64,000 nucleotides of DNA, from NCBI RefSeq assembly GCF_000372725.1, contig NW_005196603.1, positions 187,489 to 251,488 on the forward strand. The letters are read 5' to 3'. Origin of the DNA: Emiliania huxleyi CCMP1516 (taxonomy: Eukaryota; Haptophyta; Isochrysidales; Noelaerhabdaceae). Made by a program: the position numbers and the translations under genes. The notes beneath the pieces are model-generated. The model was not told the DNA's origin, made no database searches, and saw only the letters and a program-made list of their open reading frames with translations. This document shows positions 54,925 to 64,000 of this stretch, one piece after another. Position 1 is the stretch's first letter, and each line of letters starts with the position of its first letter.

Positions 54925-55731
54925 GATACGGCGATTGAGGCTGCGGTGGCGTACGCGCGGGAGGATAAGACGCAGAGCCGCAAGCGGCCGCGCTGCGCGT
55001 TCGCCGGGCGCCCCGTGGTCGGTGTGATGGCTGCGTGACAGACAGTGTGTGACCGCGCCACGTCCGTTGTAGGCCGCTCGAGACGGGCTCGCGGGTCAAG
55101 GTGTGGTGGGACGGGGAGGGCTGCTACTTCGCGGGCGAGGTCAGGAAATGCCGCCACAGTCCATCTGGCGCTACAGAGGCCCAGGGCTGGCAACGGCCAG
55201 CGAGGCCGCACCTTGTGCTCCACCTCAGCGCGATCTCGGCTGTAGGTTTTGGTGAGGTATGACGATGGCGAGCGTCACTGGGAGAAGGAGGCGGCAGTGG
55301 AGGAGGGCGACGAGGAGTGCAAGGAGGAGGAGGAGGAGGAGGGCGGCGGCGGCGGCGGCGAGGAGGAGGAGGAGGAGGAGGAGGAGGAGAAGGCCGATGG
55401 GGAAGAGGATATGGCCGACGAGGAAGACTCTGATGAGGAGGTCGAGGTGGAGGCGACAGTGGAGGGAGAGGCGGAGGGAGAGGCGGAGGAAGAGGCGGAG
55501 GGAGAGGCGGCGACGGCGGAGGATATGGTGGAGCCGTTCGACCTGCCCAGCACCGTGCAGAAGCTCAAGCTCTATTTTCCCAGCGCCGCCTCGACCGCCG
55601 GCGTCAAGCCAGCCCTCGAGCAGATGGAGCGAGAGATTTACGGCGAGGTCAAGGTGGGTGCCCTGAACGTGCGAGTGCGCGCGCTCTCGCTCGAATTTGG
55701 CGGGATGTACACACTCAGCCGTAGCACGTAA
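54925..55731 (+). CDS. Tudor/Agenet-like acidic protein, 5' end lost in gap
   Basis: The first visible exon reads AIEAAVAYAREDKTQSRKRP and RCAFAGRPV. The next exon (about 55070-55140) reads PLETGSRVKVWWDGEGCYFA. After a GT-AG intron, 55245 on reads VLVRYDDGERHWEKEAAVEE. RVKVWWDGEGCYFAGEV plus VRYDDGERHWE is the two-strand pattern of tudor/Agenet-type domains that read methylated histones or bind nucleic acids. A long Glu-rich stretch (55300-55520) follows, then DLPSTVQKLKLYFPSAAS and a helix. The first junction does not keep phase with any donor I could find. Likely nuclear; the binding partner is unknown. Confidence 0.6.
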
Positions 55732-55802
55732 TCTAGTATACGAACAGCAGCTCCCCGTTCCCGCGCCGTATTGCGACCTTTTCCTTTACGTGTACGACGG
55801 AA

Positions 55803-57339
55803 TCATCTCCTCCACACCGTCGTCCCCACGGTGGGCGCGCCCGCGCCTTGAAGCTCGATCTTCTCACAGAAGCAGCCGCTGGTTCGACTCGACGCCATCT
55901 CTCTCTTCTCATCGCCCCGCCGACGCCCACCCTCGATCTCGTTGGGCAGCTGCTGGTTCGACAGGTCCTCTCCGTGGCCCAGGCAGCCGTATTCGCCCTT
56001 GCCCCAGGCAAAAACGGCGCCGGTGGCAGTGAAGGCGAGGCTGTGCACGGCTCCAGCCGACACAGCGGCCACGCGCCGCGCCAAGAAGGCCTCGATCTTC
56101 TTCGGCAGAAGCTGGTTCTGCTGGTTGCCGTGGCCCAACCTGCCACAGAGGCCACAACCGCAGCTCCAGACGGCGCCGTCGGCAGTAGAGGCGAGGCTAT
56201 GCACGGCTCCAGCCGAAACAGCGATCACGCGCCGCCCCGCAAAGGCCTCGACCTTCTTGGGCAGCAGCTGGTTCTGCTCGTCGCCGTGGCCCAACATGCC
56301 AAAGGCTCCCCAGCCCCAGCTCCAGACAGCGCCGTTGGCAGTGATGGCGAGGCTGTGCGCCCCCCCCAGCCGACACGGCGACGACGCGCCTCCCAGCCAA
56401 GGCCTCGGTCTTCTTCGGCAGCAGCTGGGTCTGCGTGCTGCCGTGGCCCAACCGGCCATCCTCTCCACGGCCCCAGCTCCAGAGAGCGCTGTCGGCGGTG
56501 AGGGCGAGGCAGTGCTGCCCTCCAGCCGACACAGCGACGACGCGCTGCCCAGCGAAGGCCTCGATCTTCTTGGGCAGCCACTGGTGCTGCGCGTCGCCGT
56601 GGCCCAGTCGACCAGAGTCTCCCCAGCCCCAGCTCCAGGCGGCTCCGTCGGCGGTGATGGCGATGCTGTGGTGCTGCCCTGCCGACACAGCGACGACGCG
56701 CTGGCCAGCCAAAGCCTCGATCTTCTTCGGCAGCGACAGGTCCTGCGTGTCGCCGTGGCCCAGCTGGCCGTGGCCTCCAAAGCCCCAACTCCAGACGGCG
56801 CCGCCGGCGGTGATGGCGAGGGTGTGCGCGGTAGCAGCCGACACACTCACGGCGCGCTCGCCGCCCAGCATCGACGGGAGGCGGGTCGGCGTGTTGAGCC
56901 GCGTCACGCCCTCGCCGTGACCGAGTAGCCCTGGAGCATAGGGCGGCGCATAGCCGCACGACGAGAGCCGCCCCTCGCCGTCAATGAAGACGCTGAGCCG
57001 TTCGCCTGCCGCCGCCCTCGCCGGCGGGTTGGCCTCGCGCAGCAGCGCCGACAAGCACAGCCACCGCACGGCGCAGCTCTCGTCCTCTGGCTGCGCCGGC
57101 AGCTCGAAGCCGCGCTCTTGCGCCCACAAGCGGATGCCCTCCACCGCGAGTGAGGCGTGGAAGAGCAGCGAGACGGCCGCAACGCGAGCGATGTCGGCGG
57201 GGTCTCCGCGAGAGACGACGCGCACGAGGAGCTCCGTGGGGAGGTCGAGGAGGCGGGTGGGCGGCGGCGTGCTCGGCGAGGGAGCGACGGTGGCGGCGGT
57301 GGCGAGGCGGCGCGAGCGGCGCCGCGGCGGGGTGGACAT
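55803..57339 (-). CDS. F-box and RCC1-repeat protein
   Basis: The N terminus MSTPPRRRSRRLATAA is basic. PTRLLDLPTELLVRVVSRGD with ARVAAVSLLFHASLA is an F-box-like helix pair. At least six RCC1 blades follow: HTLAITAGGAVWSWGFGGHG, HSIAITADGAAWSWGWGDSG, HCLALTADSALWSWGRGEDG, HSLAITANGAVWSWGWGAFG, HSLASTADGAVWSCGCGLCG and HSLAFTATGAVFAWGKGEYG, with RVVAVSAG linkers. The propeller would bind a protein partner, and the F-box would tie it to an SCF ubiquitin ligase (inference). The frame shifts once in a G8 run at 56359-56366, where seven G would keep the blade in frame, so I suspect an assembly indel. No introns are needed. Confidence 0.85.
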
Positions 57340-57629
57340 CGCGAGAAAAAGACTTTTTTGCCCGCTTGCTGCAGAGGCTACGAGTGTAGAGCGACCCTCT
57401 AGCCCTACTACCCAACCCCATTCTGGGCAATATGCGGGAGATGGCTAGAGTGCGCGTAGGCGTACCCCCCGCGCCCCTCCTGTATGACTATTTTCTTTTC
57501 AGTTTCAGTGATGGAGTGTAGATCGTGTGTTGCGGGAGAACCCGTTTGCTCCGAAATGCATGTCTCAGACCACTGCGGCTTCCGGACGACAACGAGTGGC
57601 CACAAACTGCGGCCGACAAGCCGTGACGC

Positions 57630-58764
57630 TCAGTCGTACGCCCGCCCGCCCCACCCGTCCTCCGAGCCGGCGTCCGAGTCAAACGCCTCCGACTCCTCCT
57701 CCTCCGGGTAGTCCACCTCGGCGTCCGAGTCCGAGCCCCGCGCGGAGCCGTCCGAGCCGCACCACACATCGTCCGGCTCCTCCCACCTGGCGCGGGGGGG
57801 GGGGGGGGGGGGCTGGCGAAGGGCGCGGGTTGCAGCTGCGGACGCGGGCGCTCTGCGCGCCAGATCCGCTCGAACTCGCCCGGCCCGCCGCCGTCGGCTG
57901 CAGCAACACCGCTCTCCTCCTCGACAAGCTCGTACACGTCGTACACCTCCTGCGGGCGCTCGAGGAGGTGAGAGAGAGCCAAGAGGAGGGCACGGGGAAA
58001 GAGGGAGACCACTGGCGCAGATGAGCGGAGCCGGGCCCGTCTGGACTGCGCGCCTCGGCGCTGGCGCCCTGCCTGTCCGCCGCCGCCGCCGCCGCCGCCT
58101 CCGCCGCCGCCGCCTCCGCCGCCGCCACCTCCTCCGCCTCCGCCGCTTCCGCATCCCGCCACATCCCCTCCTCCTCGAGCCCTCCCCCACCGGGGCCTGC
58201 CCAGCCCCGCCGGACGTCGGGCGAGGCCCTCCCGCTCGGCAGCCCCTCCCCCGCCCGCGGCGCGAGCGCACCATTGCGCAACACGCCGCGGCTGGGCGGA
58301 AGCGGCGGCCCAAAGGGCCGCAAGCGTGGCTTGCTCGGCGGCGCCTGCGGACAGTGCCGCGCCGCCACCCGGCGAAGCTCGAGCACGTCGCTGTCGGCAG
58401 AGCCGGCGTCTGCACCGAGCCGGTTCGATATCACCCTCTCGTATCGCGCCGCTGACTGGTGCTCGGCCTGCCTCGCCTGCCTGTGCTGGCGGCATTCGGC
58501 CGCGGGGCGAGTGGAGAGGTGCGGCGAGCGGCCAGACCCGCTCGCGACACGGCCATCGGCGAGTAGCGTCGCGACGAGTCGGTAGCGACGCAGCCGACCC
58601 GCCGGCTCACGAGACCGCAGATGAGAGGGGCTGTCGGTGGAGAGCGAGAGCGAGGCGAGCAGCGGGCGCTTGGATGGCCCGGCGTCGAGGATCAGCCCTG
58701 GAAGCACGGGCTCGTCGCGCTGCCGCTTGATGCGAACGGAGCGAGGCTGCTCGACGGTGGCCAT
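57630..58764 (-). CDS. IWR1: Iwr1/SLC7A6OS-like RNA polymerase II nuclear import factor
   Basis: Starts MATVEQPRSVRIKRQRDEPV then LPGLILDAGPSKRP, matching the N-terminal RVKRKR..P...L motif of Iwr1. An Ala-rich, coiled middle follows. Then EVYDVYELVEEESG and a C terminus with GSDSDAEVDYPEEEESEAFD and SEDGWGGRAYD, the acidic YDLY...DYPDE pattern of the Iwr1 domain. In yeast Iwr1 binds assembled Pol II and directs it into the nucleus. At least two introns are needed. One, ending at the acceptor near 57788, has a C18 run as pyrimidine tract. The leader motif AATTCTTTTTTCG lies at 58838-58826, 60 bases before the start. Confidence 0.75.
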
Positions 58765-58825
58765 ATGTCGAACGGCAAGCGGGCACACGACCGCGGGAAA
58801 CAGACGGGGGTGGAGAGCGGTGACG

Positions 58826-58890
58826 AAAAAAGAATTTAAAAACCCTCTCTCACAGCACACAGGCTCGACACAGGTGCGAACTGGCGCGTG
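58826..58890 (-). promoter_or_regulatory. Recurring upstream motifs before Iwr1
   Basis: On the minus strand CACCTGTGTCGAG, TGTGCTGTGAGAGAGGG and AATTCTTTTTTCG occur in this order before the start codon at 58764. The middle block is shared with 51372-51478. Confidence 0.5.
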
Positions 58891-59088
58891 CTAGTACTAT
58901 CACCGGCACAAAAACTTAGACATTTTTCGTCCCATCCCTTGGGTTGTCTGTTTTCTTTCTTTCTTTCTTTTATCCCTCGTTTGGCGTGTCTGTTTTCTTT
59001 CTTTCTTTCTTTTTTCGTTGAGGCGCGCACTCGCCCTTTGTGTGACGCCGGCGAAGGGTTTTAACGAACCAAACAGACCCGTGGGGGT

Positions 59089-59913
59089 TCAGGTGGATGC
59101 GGCGGTCATCCGCTGGGTGGTGGAGCAGGCGCTCGCTCGGCCGCTCGCGGCCGGCGTCGCAGCGGAGGCCGCCTTGGGGGCGGCGGCGGCGGCCTTGTCG
59201 CTCAGGGCGCACTTGCAGGCGATCGCGATCAGGATCAGGGTCACGATGCCGCCGCCGACCGCCGCGCCCACGATGAGGCCGATGGCGAGGGAGGAGAGGC
59301 GGCACTCCGTTGTGTAGAACGGCGAGTTCTGGCAGAGGGGGGCGTAGTCCGTATTCTCCCCCGCCGTCAGCGCCACCAGGAGCCGCGACACCCTCGTGCC
59401 CGCCGGGTGGTCAAAGATGAGGGGCGACGCGACGGTGATGGTCCCCTCGTACCCCCCCGGCGGAGCCGGCGACGGCGGAGGGTATGGCCATTGAATTCCC
59501 GCGTAGCCGTTTACAAAGTCGTGGTCCGGACCATAGCCAGGCGGTCTCGTCACCGCGGCGATCGTCGCTGTCTCCGTGTCTGGCCAGTCGCCGATGCGGA
59601 TCGAGTCGCCCGAGGCAAAGCCGGCCGGGACGCTGCGCGCGTGGGGGGGGGGGGGGGGTCGAACTCCGACAGAGGGCGCCGTGTGAGTGGATGCAGCTAG
59701 CGTCGCTTCGTCGGAGGCAGGAGGGCCCACTCCTCACTTGGTGGTGGTGAGCGATGTATCGCCGGTTACGACCGGGTCCGCAAGGAAGGCCTCCACCCTC
59801 GGGTACACACCGCACGAACGCAGCTTGAAGGCCCGAAAGGTGTGGTAATACGGGGCATCCGGGATCGGCCCATCCGTCTCCAAATGCTGAGCAGGAAGCA
59901 CGCAAAGGAGGAA
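59089..59913 (-). CDS. Single-pass membrane protein with adhesin-like repeat, partial model
   Basis: One exon (about 59890-59753) reads HLETDGPIPDAPYYHTFRAF and VVTGDTSLTTTK. After an intron rich in C (59660-59645), the next reads VPAGFASGDSIRIGDWPDTE, TATIAAVTRPPGYG and PLIFDHPAGTRVSRL. A membrane helix SSLAIGLIVGAAVGGGIVTL with ILIAIACKC and a short Ala-rich tail end it. The GDTSL...GF..GD.I.IG...ET.TI...HPAG.. pattern resembles repeated modules of bacterial and algal surface proteins, from recall. Likely a type I membrane protein at the cell surface. The start is not resolved. Confidence 0.55.
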
Positions 59914-60016
59914 TGTGAGTAACTCGTGGCGTCACGCGAGAGAGGCAGGAGGCGAAGCACACAGTTGGATGGATACGGACGGACGTTGTTCGCTCGCTGG
60001 AGCGAAGATACACATA

Positions 60017-61912
60017 ATGCCGCTGCGCACTCGGAACCAGCCAATCACGCAGGCGTCAGCGCCCCCGGCCAAGGAGCGGGGCGCCAATTCAAAGCCCTTG
60101 AGCACCGCAGCGACGGGGCAGAAGCCCAAAAGATACTGCGGCACCTTCTCGCCACGAAGGATTGCGGCTGTGTCGTGGGTGAAGGTGTGTGCCTAGCCTG
60201 CATGCCACAGAGCGGGAGTGGAGCTCTCACAAGTAACATGTGCACCGGCTTGCGCCCGCGCAGCTGCTCGACAGCGCGAGCCACTCGCCGACAGCGCTCA
60301 AGGACCTGGCAAGGCTGCTGCTCGAGGCTGGCCCGGCCGCGCAATCGGCGCTGGGCAAGATTATCGTCGCTTGCTCGGCCCCGGGAAGCTCCGCGCTGGC
60401 TCGCACGCGAAAGCGCACACTGATCAAACTGCTGCGGACGGCCGTCCCCCTCATCAACCTCGTGCTCAAAATCGTAATGCCGCCTCAAAGCTCTGCCACG
60501 CTGCCCTGTGGCCAGGGCCATCCCCTTCTCTCCGCTGTGCAGGTGCTGCCGCGCTACATGAACCCAAGCCGGCGCTCCATTCAGGATTTTCTGTCGTCGC
60601 AGCATAATCTCGGGGAAGGCCTGCCTCTCGGCGAAGAAGGCATCGCCAAGAACTACGAGCTCGAGGTCCTGCGAATGGACGAGGCGGGCAGGCTCTACCG
60701 GCGTGTCAAAATGCAGGACGGCTCGCCGGCCAAGTATGTCAAGGCGCGAGAAGCCCCGCATGGAGGACGCAACGGGCCGGCGACTGATGCTCTTCCCTCC
60801 CCCCGCAGGTGGGCAGCGGCTGCTCCAGCTGCTGCGGCGGCAAGTGCAGCAAGTGCTGCGGCGGCTCCACAGGCGCAGCGACTCCCTTTGGCGGCTCCAC
60901 GAGAGTCGAGGCGAACGGTCTCCTCAAGCGCTTCACGTGCCGCCTCAACGCCTCGCTGCTCAAAGCGCCAGAGGGTCTCACCAAGGAAGAGTCGCGCCAG
61001 CGCCAGATTTCTAACCAGAACCGCGACGTCGTCACCGAACGCGCCGACCGCTACTTGAAGAAGAAGTGCTGCTGGCCGTTCTCTTCCTGCCTGCAAAAGT
61101 GCCTCCCTCGCCGGCTCAAGGCATCGCTCGACTTTGAGTACCCCAGCGACTTCCTGCCGCGCCTGCTGCGCGACGCTCCCAACGACACCCTCTCGCTCGA
61201 GCTGAACCTTGCCCTGAGTATGCGCTTCGACTCGCGAGCGCCGCTCTACAAGATCGACTTCCGCGACCTCGACGACTTCACCGCAGTCACCACGACTGAC
61301 AACGACGCGAGGCTCGTGCTGCATATCCGCGGCAAGAATGGGTTCCCGTCCGTCGGCACCGTTGAGATCAAGAGCTTGATGCTCGAGGCGCGCCGTCACC
61401 TCCCCGACCCTGTGACACAAAATCCACGCGCACAGGCCGACTGAGCGGAACCCTCGCCTCCTCAGACGTCTTGCCTCGCGTGGTGGGACGTCTTTGACTC
61501 GACGTTCGACCTCGCCTTCAAAAAGGAGGACCCGCCACGAATCAAGTGGGACTTGGAGGTGAAGGTCGGCAGCGCCGGGTGCCCTCTCCCCGATTGCATC
61601 GAGGATCGCCTCTTCAGCTTTTTGACACGCATCGTGATGAGCTCCTTCAACCGTGCCTACCCGCTGCACATCAACCTCCGGGAGACCGAGGAACGGGAAA
61701 GGGAGCAGGCGAAGCGTCTCGACGAGTTGGACCGCCTCGAGAGCGAGTTCAACGGCACACCCCTCGGCAAGCAAAAGAAGCGCGCCGACGACGTGGTGAC
61801 CTCGAAGTCGAAGCGGCAGGTGAAGAAGGCGTTAAAAGATGAGGTGAAGCGCGGGTATCCGGGCTGGAGGCCCACAGTGCATGCCGTAAGGTTAACCACA
61901 AGTCATAAATAA
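60017..61912 (+). CDS. Unknown protein with Cys-rich insert, possibly membrane-associated
   Basis: Exons 60017-60184, 60264-60743, 60809 to about 61395, and about 61467-61912 fit with phase kept at the first two junctions. The protein starts MPLRTRNQPITQASAPPAKE. A helical region follows (ALKDLARLLLEAGPAAQSAL, LIKLLRTAVPLINLVLKIVM). A Cys cluster GSGCSSCCGGKCSKCCGG could be palmitoylated or bind metal. A beta-rich part is next (TLSLELNLALSMRFDSRAPL, ARLVLHIRGKNGFPSVGTVE), then WWDVFDSTFDLAFKKEDPPR and IKWDLEVKVGS, and a basic coiled tail. The layout faintly resembles lipid-transfer SMP domains, but I would not assign it. Intron 60744-60808 is GC-AG. Confidence 0.55.
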
Positions 61913-62188
61913 TAATGAATTATGCTTGCAGCGGCGCGGCAAACACGAAACAGCGGAGACCGCAGAAAACATGCTCTCTCTCACTCACACGACACGGTAG
62001 CACAAATAGGGTGCACCCGACCCCCACGGCCCGCCCCCTATTCCCGGGAGTCCCTCTCTTTTGCGCATATGAGAGGAGACGACGGCCAAAGGGGTTGCAT
62101 GGGCCTCGGGCTGTCGCCTTTCTGGACCGCCACGCCCCTGTCGACACGGCGGGCCAGCAGCGCAACGGCAGCCTCCCGCCGGGAGGGC

Positions 62189-63077
62189 TCAGCGGAACGC
62201 GTGCGGGAAGAGTCTCGGCGCAACCTCGGCCGAGATTTTGTCGAAGAGGAAGACGGCGCAACACTGACGGAAGAGGCGCCAGGGCATGCCGCGCCACAGC
62301 GCGGCGATGCCCGACTCTGCGACGAGCACGCCCGCCGACTGGCCGTACCCCTTGAAGCGCACCTGCTCGATGTCGCCTTGCATGCACGTCTTGACGGTGT
62401 CGGGCGGATGCGAGGCAAACGCGCAGATCGGGCCGGCGATGAAGGTGGCAGTCAGCCGCGCCGCGTCCTCGCTCTGGCCAAAGGGCGTGTGCGCGTACGT
62501 CTCGCGAATGTGCTTGCGCACCGCCGGCAAGATGCCCATGAACCCGGCGCAGTAGATGCCCTCGCGCAGGCCGAGCGCGAGCATGCCGCGAGACACTATC
62601 GACGGGCCGCCGCGAGCGAGGTCGCCACCCACGCTGAGGATGGTGCCGCCCTTGCGCTGCTGCTGGATCATGATCAGCTCGAGCGGTCCGCAAACCACGC
62701 CCGAGCCGAGCCCCGCCGCGAAGCCGGAGCCAATCTGCTCTGCGGGCGTCGGCTCGCGGGCGCCGCCGGTCAGCATTCGCTTGGCGATGCCGTTGAGGTA
62801 GAACTGCGTCATGAGGCAGAACCCGTTGTTGAGCACGTTCGCGCTGTAGCCGCGGTACCTAGCGAAGGGATCCGGGAGCTTGGGCGACGCCACAGGCGGT
62901 TGGGTCGGCGGCAGGCGAGGGCGCGCACAGGACAGCCGGGTTCATGGTGAAAGGCAGCCGCTGCTGCTGCGCATTCTTCCAGTAGTTTGTGCTCTGGAGC
63001 AGCGTCGTGTCGGCGGTCCCACAGATGGCGCCGATCGCGCAGTTCTCGAGATCGGAGAGTCGATTGGGGGCCGGCAT
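62189..63077 (-). CDS. Mitochondrial carrier family (SLC25) protein
   Basis: Exons 63077-62929 and 62858-62189 give 272 aa. The junction restores FTMNPAVLYRGYSANVLNNG. The family's three repeats are visible in part: ICGTADTTLLQSTNYWKNA, GPLELIMIQQQRKGG (Px[DE] motif with Glu) and SHPPDTVKTCMQGD (Px[DE] with Asp), with LWRGMPWRLFRQCCAVFLFD closing the last. About six helices. It transports a metabolite across the mitochondrial inner membrane or another organelle membrane; substrate unknown. The first repeat has TLLQSTNYWK in place of the usual PxD/E..K, which is unusual for a carrier. The intron is 70 bases, GT-AG. Confidence 0.85.
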
Positions 63078-64000
63078 GAGGAACGCCGAGCTACGTGGGG
63101 AGGTTTTGCAGCCGGGTGGGCGGCGGCGTGTCTGGCGAGGGGGCGGCGGAGGCGGCGGCGAGGCGGCGCGAGTGGCGGGGAGGCGGAGGCGGACCTGCGA
63201 TGCGAGAGAGGAACGCGAGGTGTGCGCGCCGGAGATTTCTTTTTTACGCTCCGAAATCGATCGAAAATTCTTTCCCGAGCAGCACATTATCCTTTCTTTA
63301 TTATGTGAGAGAGTGCGTTGTGTTCTTGTTTCCTATCCGCTTTCTCTTTATTTGACGTGGGATCGCTTGTAAAATGCGTTATGTTCTGCCTACCCCTTTC
63401 TCTTTAGTGTGAGTGAGTATTCTTGATACGAAACCACGACGACACACACCAGTCGACTCGCATCGGTTGCCTCCATGAACGGCGGAGCTATTCTCGCGCC
63501 CACACCACACCTGTGGCTCCAACGTGGACACGCCCATACTGCGCCCATAGCTGGGGACACTACTAGGTCACACATGGCATCAGAAGTTTTGTCTCTGGGC
63601 CCCGAAAGGCATCTCTAGCAGTGAAAAACGCATGCCCCCTCCCCTCCTGGGCGCATGCGCCTCACGTCCCGCCAGAGCATACGCCCTTTGGTGTGTGGCG
63701 AGACGAGTTCTTCGCCATCGCAGCGAGCAGCAAGCCGCCCGCCGCAAACAGCCGGAGGCATCGCCACGGCACTGACTGCGCCGCGCTCCCGCACCCGTCG
63801 ACGAAGCTCCCCCCGCGGAAGACCGCGCGTAGCGACGCCTTGTCGATCGAGATGGGCGCGCCTGAAGCTCGCCCACCTACTGCCCCTGAGAGTTGGTTAC
63901 GAGTGGGATCAGCTCCCCCCCTGGGATCAAAGCTTCCACGACCTCGCACCCAACATCTCAGGCGGGATCAGAAGGGGACTCCACACCGGACACCGCCCGG
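63078..64000. other. Right end of the window, no gene supported
   Basis: 63230-63275 holds AATTTTCG/GAAAGAATTTTCG-type leader motifs upstream of the SLC25 gene on its sense strand. A minus-strand frame 63949-63662 reads ISIDKASLRAVFRGGSFVDG and LFAAGGLLLAAMAK, which could be part of a gene extending beyond the window, but evidence is weak. Confidence 0.35.

Noticed and set aside
60240-61058. Single long plus-strand frame running through the 60809 junction
   Set aside because: The tail after 60743 is low complexity, while a GC-AG intron joins to the Cys-rich frame in phase.

Overview
This window looks like nuclear DNA of a GC-rich, intron-bearing unicellular alga. Several features together suggest a haptophyte-like lineage, which is an inference: many short spliced introns (about 55-80 bases) with GT, GC and apparently GA donors; a protein with a signal peptide followed by an Ala-Leu-Arg-Gly-Gly-Gly plastid-type leader; polyphosphate and Ca2+/H+ transport genes; and LINE-type reverse transcriptases of a style I associate with such algae. 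There are no rRNA or tRNA genes that I can recognise, no CRISPR and no bacterial operons. Two assembly gaps of 100 N lie at 21615-21714 and 54824-54923.

Layout. 0-10 kb: a membrane-anchored GH5 glucanase (+), a DUF5672-type glycosyltransferase-like gene (-), a replication factor C subunit (+), a LINE reverse transcriptase (-), and an OTU-type protease (+) behind a 365-base-period duplication. 10-20 kb: a JmjC/EF-hand protein (-) divergent from phosphoserine aminotransferase (+), a phosphonate-binding-like protein (-), a 233-base MITE with perfect terminal inverted repeats, and a CAX antiporter (-). 20-32 kb: repeat-rich. It holds a 5'-truncated retroelement with target-site duplications, a 1.6 kb fold-back element built around a gap, a BMT5-like rRNA methyltransferase (-), a secreted or membrane Cys-rich protein (+), a broken ankyrin gene (-) and a retroelement ORF. 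32-48 kb: a mitochondrial-type membrane protein (+), a VTC/SPX polyphosphate polymerase (-), a plastid-targeted membrane protein (+), an MscS channel (+), a GT77-type glycosyltransferase (+) and an SLC6-type symporter (-). 48-64 kb: a gene of unknown function (+), a second LINE (-), a tudor-like acidic protein (+), F-box/RCC1 (-), Iwr1 (-), a single-pass membrane protein (-), a gene of unknown function (+) and an SLC25 carrier (-).

The strongest unusual signal is in the introns. In at least ten places the first 10-60 bases of an intron are a near copy of the first bases of the exon that follows it. Many of these introns are 56-82 bases long and carry small internal tandem repeats (for example ACACCTCCGAC units or GACRCGTC units). 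With these junctions the reading frame is restored exactly in seven genes: GH5 491 aa, RFC 342 aa, JmjC 558 aa, SerC 384 aa, CAX 409 aa, SLC25 272 aa and the GT77 first junction. This looks like recent intron creation by tandem duplication or by an introner-like process.

A second recurring signal is a short motif set (GTACCTGTGTTAG, then AATTCTTTTTTCG) lying on the sense strand just upstream of several unrelated genes, probably a promoter or 5'-leader element. Several otherwise good genes (ankyrin, RCC1, PhnD-like, the 51.5 kb gene) change frame at single points, three of them in or next to short homopolymer runs. Some of these may be assembly indels rather than true lesions.
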